Positions 53,613-64,000 of a stretch of 64,000 bases of DNA are shown piece after piece. The DNA is from Heliocidaris erythrogramma. Taxonomy: Eukaryota > Echinodermata > Echinoidea > Camarodonta > Echinometridae. Numbering within the stretch: position 1 is the first letter of the stretch; each line of letters opens with the position of its first letter. The stretch lies in contig CM046856.1 of assembly GCA_025617745.1 (NCBI GenBank), positions 37,318,208-37,382,207 on the forward strand, in the 5' to 3' direction. Below the pieces are notes generated by a model that did not search any database, was not told the origin of the DNA, and saw only the letters and a list, made by a program, of their open reading frames with translations. The position numbers and the translations under genes are program-made.

Positions 53613-55638
53613 ATGGAAGTTTTAACAGAAAGATTGTCCAGAGGTGAGTATACTTTACTGTACTTTAAATTCGACATTCGTAAGTACATTATAAGTTAGA
53701 ACAGGAACGTAGATCTGTGTATGTTGAAACTTGAAATGAATGCTGGACGTGAGGACAGCGGAGCTCCGCTGGCTAGCTGGCCGCCGTCGCCGCCCCCGGC
53801 CTGGGCCGGCGGAGCTCCGTGGAATTCGTGCTAGTGACCGATGACGCATGACGTTGATGCGGTACTGATTGAGTGAAGTGCATGCTTGACTGTGACTGAT
53901 ATATCATGATACTGTTGATTCGGCATTATTGAGAAATAAGAAACCACCATACATGCCATACATGATATGACCATTCACTCCACGTACAGACATGGCACTA
54001 TAAAATATAAAAAATAATTATAAAATGGCGGTGTGTGCGACGGCGCGCGATACAACCATAATTGAAACTATACGTCGCCGACAGCGCGCGCCGTCGCACG
54101 CAGCCGCCATTTTATATCTGCATGACAAGAGGAGGCATGGATACACAAACACTAGTGAGTTCTCAGAAATTTCTTATGATCTTTTTTTGGATTTTTTTGT
54201 AAAAATACGTACGATCAAAAAGACATTCTAATTCCAAACGTTTCCCTAGGAGGAAACGCTGTGGGGAATGGCCTGTCGGTCGCGGGAGTTATCAGAAAAG
54301 TGTTATTTCAGGGCATTTTCATGTCCTGCTAACCCGTGCGCAATTAGATTGCTGGGGATAAACGCCTGGCTTCGTGATGTAAAAGGCGTATAGCCAATTT
54401 TTTTTTTTTTTTACACTCACGAAGCTAATCCTGGCTACCCCACCCACTCACCATCCTACTCCTAGGTCAAGTCTTTGCACACATGTGTGTGCGTGCAAAC
54501 AAATGAGTGGTTTCCTTTGAGCATGCTAAGTTACGTTTATAGCCGTTATTTCACTGTTTGCAATTGGCGTTTGGAATTTTGGCTGACTTGGCTGGTGTTG
54601 GAAAGTGATCATGGTCATGATCATATATGAATCAACATGATTGATGGTGAGCTTGATTGTGCAACAAAAAAAGAAGATATAATAGAAGGAAGAAGAACAA
54701 GAAAAAGAAGAAAGGAAGGAAGAAAGAAAGTACGGAAGGAATTAGTGGGAGGTGGAAGAGGAGCTAGGAGAGAAAGAAAAAGAAAGAAGGAAGAGTAGGA
54801 GATGGAGGAGGAAACGAGAAGAAGGAGGATGAGAGTATAAAAGAAAATGAAGAGTGAATGAACATAATGACGGCTGACAAAAGTCATGACTGATGATTAC
54901 ATTGCAATCAGCCTCTTGTACAGAGGAAATCCTCCAATGTATAATATGTAGAATAAACAAACAGTAATAGATCTCCATGTAGTGTAACGTTAAATATGGA
55001 TTCATGCTCCATGAGGAACAAAGCAGAAATTGTTCTGGGACCACTTACGATTTAATACAAATCAACAAAAAAAATTAACGGAAAGAACTTTTCTAGGTTC
55101 ATAAAATGTGAAGTTGACTAATTAATGCCATCCAGAAAGGGTTAAACTATTACTATTACCTGAATTTGGCCCTTTTATTGCATGGATACAGGAACTTTGC
55201 AGCATCTCCAGAAGTTGGAGCAGCAAGCCCAGGACTTGAAACATGGCTCCAAGACCAGGGCCAAGCAAGAGAGGATGCTGAGGGCCCTTCAGAAGGCTGT
55301 ACACCAGCTCCAAGAGAGGAGGGACCTTCTCAAGATCCAGATTGCAAATTCGCCAAACAAGGTTCATTAATGTCTCTTTATGTCAGCTGGTATTAAAAAT
55401 GAGCATAAGAAATTTAGTTCAGGTTTAATTGGGCAGAGCACCAAGTATTGACCTCTTCATTCCAATAAAAGGTACCAGAATTTAATAAAAAATGATGTCA
55501 TGAAATGAATTTCCTTTTGCCATTCCATTACTAAATTAATCTATTGAAAAATGTATATAGCACTACCAGTGCTGATATGATTAGTTATGACTTCAATGAG
55601 TAAATCGATCTCTTTCACCTCTCTCTCTCTTCTATTGG

Positions 55639-55689
<51 letters not shown>

Positions 55690-58095
55690 TCTCCCTTTCC
55701 CCTGTGTTTGTCTCCCTCCCTCCATCCTCTCTCTGCCTTGCTCACTCATTCCCATCCCTGTTACTCTCTTCCCCTTTCTCTTTCCTCTGTGTGTGCAGGT
55801 TTTGGGTCCTATCTTGCAGAATGCTGATACTGATGACGAGGAAGCCTTGGTGAAGGCCATAAAGGAAACCATGAAGACAACAGATAAGAAGACTCTTAGA
55901 GGTGCTGTGACAGAAGCAACCAAGCTTAAACAGAGAGAGTTATCTGTCTCATATAGACTCACAGGTATGAAAAGAGTAGATGATAAAAATACACTGTGTA
56001 TTGGTTGTAACCCAAGTATGTTTAATTAGCAGACAATTAACATATACTTAACAAACCAAAGGAAGGTTGGAAAATACATTGGAAGAAAATGTTATGCCTG
56101 CATTTTATATTTAATGAAATAGTAGATGGTAAGGGTATAGGAAATGGAGATGGAGCAAAGATTAAGAGTTAGAAATTAATTTTACTCTGTCTTACCGGTA
56201 TGCAGCAGTCAGTCAAAAATACTAGAACAATTCATATAGACTGTTCAGGAATTTTACTATGTTTGGGGAACCAATGATCAGAGCCAGACATATCCTGGAA
56301 TCAACTCAAAACCTCTAAATGACATTACTGCAACTAAACAGTCATAAGGCTGACAGCAGACCAACAGCAGACCCTGAATGGCCCAGGTTATGTCAAGTTG
56401 CTGTTGGTTTGGAGTCAGTGTGACTGGGTTATTGCTTATGTTAATGTCCTGGTTTTGTATGCAAAATGTTCTCTGTGTTCACATTCCATCCAGGCTGCAC
56501 GGTGCACAAGACAGACGGTAACAGCTTGCGGGTAAGGTGGGACACCTTTGACCAAGGGCAGTACTTCCAGCCTTACTACGCAGTAATATCCCTCAACTCT
56601 GCCAAGAATCTGCAGCTTGTGAAGCACAACCTGCCCTACTTCTTACCCATCAAGGACTTGGAGTCTGACCATCTCAACACTGACATGCATGCTTTTGTGC
56701 AGGTGGTGGGCGACAGTCTCAACGCGTTTGTTTCAAGACGGCAACAAGTGGAGGAAGCACAAGTGAGAGAATTACATGATTCCGAGGGCATTTTTTTGAA
56801 GTCACTAATGAGAATGATTGCACTAGTATATTATGTACCGCAGTCAGATTCTAAAACTAATAAAATTCCTAACTTCAACCATGAACCCAGTCCTCTGACT
56901 AAACTTAACCTAAATCCAAATAACGAGCATAACCTAACCCTGCATCTTTGAGAAAAAAAAATTTCCAGAGCAAATTTCAAGTTACCACAAGAAAAAGTCA
57001 AGAATCAGGCTGGCAAGGGATGTACTTGTATGGGGATTTACAGAAAGTATTTATTAAAATGTATTCAAATTTATGGCGTGTTATCACAATATTTTATATC
57101 TACAGTACTGTTAATTCCAGGTTTTCTTGCAATGTGTGACACAAACATCGATTGTAATGTAATTACAAAATAAATATAGATGTCAAAATTACCCTTCTTT
57201 TTTTTTCAGGAGGAGTGCAAGAAATTCATCAGAGGGGAGATCACTTCTAGCAATGCTTTCAACAACATTGGGCTGACCTTATTAAACTCCAGAGAGATGT
57301 CTTTAGATGTGCAGCTCATATATGATGACCTCAAAGAAAGTATACCCACTGATGTTATAATTCATGCACATGGTGAGCATTTACAGCAGTTAATTTCAAT
57401 ATTGGTGGTTATAGATTGTTGTTAGCTCTGGGGCCTTAACATAAAGAGATAAATCAATCTTACGATTGATATCAATCGTAAGTCTATGGCAAACCATGTA
57501 CTGAGGAGTTACAATTGATCGTAAGATTGATTGTATCTCTTTATGTTACAGGCCCCTGGTTTTAGAGATATACAGTGCATATCATTATTTTTTTTTACAG
57601 ATTACTCAATTCAAATGAACACAGATTCTTTTTTTCAGATCTGTGCCTTTGTCCATTGTTCAAGTTATCATGTCATAATTTGGTTTTACTTATTTGTAGA
57701 TTAAAATTTTATATTCAGATTTGTAGTATTTATTCATTTATTATTTGTTTATATTTTATTTTATTTTTTTAGTTTATTTTTTTTTTTTTTTGGGGGGGGA
57801 GGGGGTTTGCTGTGATAATGAATTTGATTTGCAATATTAGATTGACTTTGATGGTTCAATGTATATTAAACTTCCATTTTATGTTAGAAGTGATTCTCTG
57901 GTTGTGATCATTTTGTGTGTATGATTTGTGTATGTGGGTGTTATATTCCATGTCTTTGGATATATATCCATTCAGTATGTTCTTCATATCTCTTGTGATG
58001 CAGGAGCCTTTTCAAAAGCAAAGATTGCGAACATCAAAGAAGTCTTCGCTGAACACCGGATTGCTGAAGCCATACAACAAGTCTGCTACTTGTAG
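53613..58095 (+). CDS. CENPO: Centromere protein O
   Basis: Subunit of the CENP-O/P/Q/U part of the constitutive centromere-associated network (yeast Mcm21), acting at the inner kinetochore. Six exons: 53613-53643, 55192-55361, 55799-55964, 56494-56762, 57210-57372, 58004-58095 (stop TAG). Borders are GT/AG with agreeing phases, giving 296 residues against 300 in human. N-terminal coiled coil (HLQKLEQQAQDLK, then LRALQKAVHQLQERRDLL), a Lys/Glu-rich middle (to about residue 122), then the RWD-type region with FDQGQYFQPYYAVISL, LPYFLPIKDLE, LNTDMHAFVQVVGDSLNAFV, and SIPTDVIIHAHG. These align in order with human CENP-O (for example LQTNIQHFLFSL and TLPTDVTVTCQG). The C-terminus diverges. The first exon is short and its start is set by frame and a good splice donor. 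Divergent from PTRHD1, as in human. Confidence 0.92.
54019..54115. repeat. 97-bp foldback with GC-rich stem, CENPO intron 1
   Basis: TATAAAATGGCGG, GTGCGACGGCGCGCG pairs with CGCGCGCCGTCGCAC, CCGCCATTTTATA, with two or three mismatches and a 35-base loop. It abuts the MULE-like half copy at 54113. Confidence 0.75.
54113..54435. mobile_element. Right-half copy of the MULE-like foldback element
   Basis: Collinear with the right half of 17918-19309, from the centre of its inner palindrome (ATATCTGCATGACAAGAGG) to the terminal AATCCTGGCTA. Shared phrases: CGTACGATCAAAAAGACATT, AGGAGGAAACGCTGTGG, and TGTCGGTCGCGGGAG. The left half is missing. Confidence 0.8.
54650..54860. repeat. Purine-rich tract in CENPO intron 1
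   Basis: About 200 bases almost entirely A/G on the plus strand (AAGAAGGAAGAAAG-type runs), starting near the first GAAGAAG block and ending before ATGAACATAATG. Confidence 0.75.
55616..55686. repeat. (CT)n microsatellite before CENPO exon 3
   Basis: More than 20 CT units in the intron, about 110 bases upstream of the acceptor at 55798. It extends the polypyrimidine tract. Confidence 0.9.
57431..57556. mobile_element. 126-bp MITE in CENPO intron 5
   Basis: GGGCCTTAACATAAAGAGAT pairs with ATCTCTTTATGTTACAGGCCC, and CAATCTTACGAT pairs with ATCGTAAGATTG. Confidence 0.8.
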
Positions 58096-58214
58096 GAAGA
58101 CGCTGCTGCCCTATGAAACATCACGGGTGTCACCTTCCTTCCAGTGGTTTCAACGCTCGACTGAAGATGCAAATTTACATTTGCTATTCCATACTCGGGA
58201 AAGAAATGGGGACC

Positions 58215-58327
58215 TGGGGAATGTTTCATGAAAGGAAGTTGTCAGATATTTTATCCAACAACTGATATACCCTACCGAAATTTGTCGGATAAAATACCTG
58301 ACAATCCTTTCATGAAACGCCCCCCTG
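58215..58327. mobile_element. 113-bp foldback MITE
   Basis: CTGGGGAATGTTTCATGAAA pairs with TTTCATGAAACGCCCCCCTG; the inner TTGTCAG, ATTTTATCC and ACAA also pair. Similar in plan to 38627-38768. Confidence 0.75.
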
Positions 58328-58429
58328 GTAGGATGCTGGAAGCCATTATGAATGAAATTGATTTATGTTCTCACAGTGGCCATATGGTTGGGATACTCCC
58401 CAAAGAGTGGAGATGCACACTGTGTTAAC

Positions 58430-58690
58430 GTGCCCCCTCTCTTGTTTCATAGACGCAGGCTATTTTACAGTGGAAAACACTCCGTCCCTCAGATAGGACG
58501 TTAACTGGAGGCCCCATGTAGAGGAAAGTCACCACCTTTGCACGTTAAGAACCCACTGCACTATTCGAATAAGAGTAGGGGAAACCCCAGTGTAGTGGTA
58601 AACCTGCACATCCCAATCTTCGTGATAGTTCATCTTCGTGATAGGCTGTAAAGCCCTTTGAAGATTATGGAAGAAGTGTGCTAGAATGAA
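58430..58690. repeat. SINE-like interspersed repeat
   Basis: Contains GGACGTTAACTGGAGGCC, GCACGTTAAGAACCCACTGCA, and TGTAAAGCCCTTTGAAG. These phrases are common in short interspersed repeats of marine invertebrates. Recognised from memory, without a library search; no A/B boxes located. Confidence 0.45.
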
Positions 58691-59868
58691 TTCAAGGACC
58701 AGTGTAACAATGCCTGTAAACTGCTAATAGAGATGTAGATTGGCTAGAATAATTCAGATTATTGTGAAAAGTATGTGCTGCTGGAGTAGCGGAGAATTGG
58801 GATCAACATTTTCTTTTATTTATTTTAGAGATAAAAAGCATGTTCTGTCCTCTGAATTGTATTTAATATTTAGAGACCTAGAAATTAATAGAGCTTAATC
58901 TTCGTAAGTACGGTGCAATATGTACAAAACCAGGATGGGCTTACAAAGGTGCTTTGATGGCTCGTCATTAAATTTCCATGCCAGAGGATTTGAAAGATAT
59001 AGTTTAAGCCCGTTTTGGGCCACATTCACACACAAAAAAAGGTTTGCCATACGAACCGTTGGGACCACTCCGGATGGGGCTGTAGGTTAAATTTACAGCT
59101 TCCTAAGTTACTTCAGCTGCAGTCACCCTGTGTTCATGTACCAAATTGTAGCCAATGTGAAGGGGGTAGGGTTTGAATTTTTAAAAGAGTAAAAAGATAA
59201 AAAGAAAGAGAAAAGAAAAAGGAGGTGATTTAATTCTGAATGACCCTCACACCCTTTGCACGGTTTTTAGTGAAAGGTATTTGGGTTGATTACTGGTAGG
59301 GTGAAATTCATGAAATATGTATGATGTATGATGTATGTATTATTGTGTATTGCTTGTGTAAATAGGCATGTGAATTTACAGTGGTATTACATGTAAATGA
59401 ATATAAATATATATCTCTGTATTGCTTATGTATATTCTTGTCAGTTGTTAATTTCTTTTGGAAAGTCATTCATCTTTGTCACTTTATTTTATCACCATCA
59501 CTATCCTCTTCATCGAGGGCTATAGCCCACGAGACAGACAGACAGACAATGTCAGTCTTCTGGGATGTCCCGTCATCAACACTTCTGTCATTATTGCCTC
59601 TATGATCATGCTTATCACCAGACATATCAATAATCAATATACAATCTACTTGTCAAATTTGTCAGCATCAACATCTTAAAGTAGACATTCAAAGAAAATC
59701 ACAAATATGGCAATTAATGTATCACTAGAAACCGGGAAGCTTACAGATGGCAATCTTATAAGTTTTATGTCAACTGCGTATCTGGTGATTATAAAAACAA
59801 CACAAATAAAATCTCTTCTCAGCATCTGGAATATCCGAGGATTCGCCAGAAATATAGCGATATTTTGA

Positions 59869-60424
59869 TGTCGTCACACTCGGGATCGATCCTGCTTAAG
59901 CAGACGACGTCCTATAATGAATGAACGTAATTGCAATGCAATTATTTATCAAATTATAAAGAGTTTCGTGTATTTAAACATGACCTTATTTCACACCATT
60001 ATAAAGGGAAAGTGAAACTGTTTCTGATAGCTAAAACCGTTTGATTGTAAATACATAGGAGAAGGGTCAATGATCAATGAAATAAACCCCACTTTCAAAT
60101 TGAAAAGCCCTCCGAATAATAGGATGGTATTCGTTCCCTCTTGAAACGCCGAACATGCCCTGGTGCAAGCAGCTGAAAATACAATGGCGTCTTATTTTGT
60201 TTACAAGTGACTGATTCCTTTATTTTGTTAACGCTGCATTTTTCATCAAAATAATACCATACACGAAGTTAAGAGTGAGGCAACAGACTAACATTAAGAC
60301 TGACGCTAGTGAAGGAAGAGGAATAAGTGAAGAGGAGATGACAAAATAGGCTCTGAAAAATGTGTAAGATGTTATGGGACATCGTCTGCTTAGACAGGAC
60401 TGGTCCAGGGTGTGTCGTCACATA
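59869..60424. mobile_element. ~555-bp inverted-repeat element
   Basis: Left GTCGTCACACTCGGGATCGA and GCTTAAGCAGACGACGTCC are mirrored on the right by GGGACATCGTCTGCTTAGAC and CAGGGTGTGTCGTCAC with indels. No coding capacity. Confidence 0.6.
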
Positions 60425-61320
60425 TCTCAGCAGCGTTCGAGGAGCTCTTCAGCTGATATATCGGGGGCTGTATTTTACCGTTTTATAATTGATAATAATC
60501 ATTACTTCAAATGTTTCCAAGCGTTGAATTTGGATAACCTTGTTTAATTTATGCCATCTATGCAATAATAAGTATTAAGCCAATATTTAAAATCATTAAC
60601 GTTCTACTTTAATCATTACTTATCAGATATGGACAAAAGTCTTATTATTGACTTCACTAATAACTGTCTAAAAACAATGTTTAGTTATGTTTCATATTTA
60701 TTCTCATGGAAGATCATAGGCATTCAAATATTTTGAAATTGATTATTATATTAATATTAGCAATGCAGTTCATTAAATTAGATCAATGTACATGTATTGT
60801 GCACAGAAAAACAGGAAGGAAAATAAAATTCAATTGACCATAGGACAGGGGGGAGAATCATAAATTTGGGGACTTGTTTCACAGACATAGGCCGTCTCTT
60901 TACATGACAAAATTTCACAAGAAAATAAATTTTGATGCAAAAACAGTAAACTCATAAAATACCCTCAATAAATAATAATGAATACAACACATGTTTCAGT
61001 GGCAGAGTCCAACAATAACAATGTATACCTGAATTGTCTACCCAGTACGCAAAAATGAACAGAAGGATGTTGGAGTGTCAATCAAGGCAGGGCAAACCAA
61101 TTTCCCTTCATTATTTAACATCATTGTCAGTATCATAAGGGAAATGAAACATACAATGTACCATGACATGAACCTTTACATGACATAAACATAACACAAT
61201 ATGCTGGCATAAAAATAACTGAATGGTGAGCTATACTTGTAGTATTGACTAGTTTACAATGACAATTTTTGGTATTTAAAGAAAACAAAGAATAGATTTA
61301 AAAATACATAAAAAAAAGAT
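60425..61320. other. AT-rich intergenic stretch
   Basis: No gene, tandem repeat or inverted repeat was recognised in this interval. Confidence 0.5.
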
Positions 61321-61322
61321 CA

Positions 61323-61623
61323 GGGCCCCGTTTCATAAAACCTCTTATTGTGCAATAGCTGTTACAGTAGAACCTCGTTATAAAAAACTCCTTGGGATCA
61401 AGGAAGTTACCTCTTTATATCGAAACCTTGTTATATCAGTGCTAAAAAACAAAGAAATACAGAGTAGTGTGACCAGCAAAATAACCTTGTTATAACAAGA
61501 GTTTGTTATAACAACATTCTATATAACAAGGTTCCACTGTATAAGCTATTGAAATCCTGAGAGCAAATTTGTCATAGAAATATGGCAGTTGTTACTGATA
61601 ACAATTTTTATGAAACCGGACCT
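61323..61623. mobile_element. MITE with a pogo-like MITE nested inside
   Basis: GGGCCCCGTTTCATAAAA at the left and TTTTTATGAAACCGGACC at the right are inverted. Inside, 61365-61539 is a TA-flanked pogo-like MITE (CAGTAGAACCTCGTTATAA ... ATAACAAGGTTCCACTG) of the same family as 31564-31735. Confidence 0.75.
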
Positions 61624-62179
61624 AGAAGTAAAGAAATGGTACATTGTTTTCATTCCTTGTTCGAGTTAGGTATTCGTGTACCAGGCTATCCAATTTTCAA
61701 TTGGAGTTGTCAATAGTGAATCCTCATGCAATGAAGAATCAAAATTTGCTCAAATGAAAACAAAACACATTAGTATACATATTTACACATTGTACTGTGT
61801 TCCACCAAATAACAAACCAAAAATGGAAAAGAGGGGGGGGGGGGGGGGGGGGGGTACATGAACAATGTACTTGCATTCTATAAATGCTCTGAGTTAATAC
61901 AATTGTATACAAAAAATATATTTTCGTATATAATTGTATTAACTCACAGCTGAGCTTTGATAAGATATTTGAAGCAAACAGGATCAAGAATTATGCCATT
62001 ACTGAAAGCAGTGACTCTCAGTAATATATTGAAGTTAGAGAACACTTATTTCCCCCCTCACAATATCAACGAAGGGCAGATTTACTGTTGATTTTTTAAG
62101 TACAATTGCACTGAATAATAGCTTCCTGATATGAAGACAATACTTAAAGAGACAATGTAAGTTTCAAACTTTCACCCTA

Positions 62180-62238
62180 CTGTAAAAGTGGAAATATGCG
62201 CGAAAATTTCCACACCGCGAAATATTCCACGTTTACAG
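62180..62238. mobile_element. 59-bp short form of a TA-target MITE
   Basis: CTGTAAAAGTGGAAAT and ATATTCCACGTTTACAG ends flanked by TA. Same family as 25408-25617 with almost the whole centre deleted. Confidence 0.75.
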
Positions 62239-63169
62239 TATCTAGCAAAAGACGACATCTAATGGGGCACTCTGATTCTCTGAAATTTTTGGAATTGGAA
62301 AGGACTACGTACCGGTAATACAATAATACTGAATGATCTTCATGTTATGTCTCTTTGCAACGGGCAACATGAAATACCTCAATTAAGAAGGTACTTTGTA
62401 TATATCATAAGACAAAGTCTCTGTCCCATGAATGCAAAATTGACAAAAACTAATCATGTATATGAAGGCGAATGACATGCCTAAAGCATTCATTTTGTTT
62501 ACTCTCATTTGCACGTGAGGATGGCATGATTAGTGAAAATAAAAACCCCTCAAACCCTTGTTGAAGAATGCAATGGTCCTCAACTTATACAGGGTGGTAT
62601 GGGATAATGGCACCATGTGAAAGAGACAACAAAATGCCCAGTTCATCAGTGAAAATAAGTATACAGTTTAGTGGCACAATCGTTTTAAGTAGGCTTCACT
62701 GATATTTCCTGACAAAAACAGCAATCTATATATAGGAGGGTGGGAAATTGCATAAGGCATATCCGCTTTTGAACAGAAAAAGATTTGGTATCCTTTCCCT
62801 TGGTTCATGAAGTTCTATAATTGGAAGCACTGGTCACATGCACTGAATGAGATGTTATTCAATGGCAGCTAGGAAGTAAACATGTAAAGACAAGATTGAG
62901 TTGGGAAAAGTGAAAAATAATTTTGTGAGCTATCTCATTTCTATTATGTCAATTTGGAAGAACATCATAGTAGAAATGTCTCCTGAAAAGGAATCCTCTT
63001 CAAATGCCCTCGTATTCAAAATATGTGGAGACAAGATGAATGAAACTGCGTCTCTTATATGCCTCCACTTAAATTCAGTTGATGGCTCAAACTGTTCTTG
63101 AAATATTGTGATAACCAGAATAAAAAGCCTCTAATTACATGTTAACTGACCTCTTTGACATTTGACCTT

Positions 63170-64000
63170 ACACCTTATAACCCCAAAGTCTGATCACTTT
63201 ATCTCCTAGTCATGACTACAAAATAGTTGAGATAAGGTGATAACAAAGGCAAAAAACCATTAATTTCACATACACCTGTATAATGACCTCTATGACCCGT
63301 CACCTTTGACCTACGTGAACAAAAATCTAATTAGTTCGTCTCACTATGGTGATGCATACTACTTCCAAGTTTGAAGTTAATGGATCAAATGGTTCTTGAG
63401 GTATCACGTTAACAAATCAAACCTGCAATTTCAGAATTGACCTTTATGACCTTTGACATACGTATCCCAAAATCTAATCAGATCGTCTTTCTATGTTGAT
63501 ACATACTAGTACCAAGTTTGAAGTTCATACCTCAATGGTTCTTGAGTTATCGCGAGAACGAGGCTAACAGCTGAAATGTCAGAAATTGGCCTCTGTGACC
63601 TGTGACCTTTGTCCTATGTCCTCCAAAATCTAATCAGATCGTCTTCCTATGGTGATACATACTAGCACCAAGTTTGAAGTTCATACCTCACATGGTTCTT
63701 GAGTTATCACGAGAACGAGGCTAACACCTGCAATTTCAGAAATTGACCTCTGTGACATTTGACCTACGTACCCCAAAATCTAATCAGATCGTCTTTCTAT
63801 GGTGATACATACTAGCACCAAGTTTGAAGTTCATACCTCACATGGTTCTTGAGTTATCGCGAGAACGAGGCTAACACCTGCAATTTCAGAAATTGACCTC
63901 TGTGACATTTGACATACGTATCCCAAAATCTAATCAGATCGTCTTTCTATGTTGATACATACTAGTACCAAGTTTGAAGTTCATACCTCAATGGTTCTTG
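63170..64000. repeat. ~150-bp tandem repeat running off the right edge
   Basis: Units contain TGACCTTTGACCTACGTA-like, AAAATCTAATCAGATCGTCT, CTAGCACCAAGTTTGAAGTT, and GGTTCTTGAGTTATCGCGAG. AATCTAATCA recurs at 63471, 63627, 63777 and 63927 (steps 156, 150, 150). Reverse orientation of the pair of units at 5085-5420. Confidence 0.92.

Larger units (their letters stand above)
58096..59860. other. CENPO 3' flank, no further gene seen
   Basis: Probably begins with the CENPO 3' UTR; its polyadenylation site is not resolved. It contains a MITE (58215-58327) and a SINE-like repeat (58430-58690). The remainder is AT-rich without recognisable coding sequence. Confidence 0.5.

Overview
The window is animal nuclear DNA: small exons with GT/AG borders, long repeat-filled introns, and no operons. 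The gene set (an axonemal dynein light chain, a vertebrate-like CENP-O, EMC2, PTRHD1, a cytoplasmic poly(A)-binding protein) together with AT-rich, TACATG-rich introns full of MITEs, poly-G runs and ~150-bp satellite-like units suggests a marine invertebrate deuterostome, most likely an echinoderm such as a sea urchin. The species is inferred from texture and gene content, not proven.

Layout. (1) 1-8950: 3' three quarters of a cytoplasmic poly(A)-binding protein gene (PABPC1-like, + strand; RRM1 and most of RRM2 lie before the window). (2) 11920-17449: complete DNALI1 (- strand, 6 exons). (3) 17620-28631: complete EMC2 (+ strand, 10 exons), head-to-head with DNALI1 over a 170-bp shared promoter that holds an X-box-like site. 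(4) 33372-35144: complete PTRHD1 (- strand, 3 exons). (5) 53613-58095: complete CENPO (+ strand, 6 exons). PTRHD1 and CENPO are also divergent neighbours in human, so this is old microsynteny. (6) 58096-64000: no gene seen, only dispersed repeats and a ~150-bp tandem repeat at the right edge.

The unusual part lies between PTRHD1 and CENPO. About 18.2 kb (35115-53273) is bounded by a ~0.6-kb inverted repeat whose outer ends reach into the first ten codons of PTRHD1 on one side and stop 340 bp before the CENPO start on the other. Inside are a gene for a C2H2-C2H2-SWIM-PHD protein that looks like a MULE-type transposase without its catalytic domain, a 2.7-kb array of a 40-bp minisatellite attached to the right arm only, and several nested elements: a TTAA-flanked MITE carrying a 1.8-kb TIR element and a Helentron-like element with a DR1/TATA-bearing tandem array, and an iteron-bearing TIR element with G/C-rich repeats. 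It is either a giant DNA element whose end became the PTRHD1 promoter and N-terminus, or an inverted duplication of the PTRHD1 promoter with a large filler.

Elsewhere the introns record several small DNA-transposon families (TTAA-target, pogo-like TA-target, hAT-like, MULE-like foldback), often nested. The PABP gene has a perfect 19-bp inverted repeat inside its coding sequence that accounts for a nine-residue insertion before the MLLE domain.
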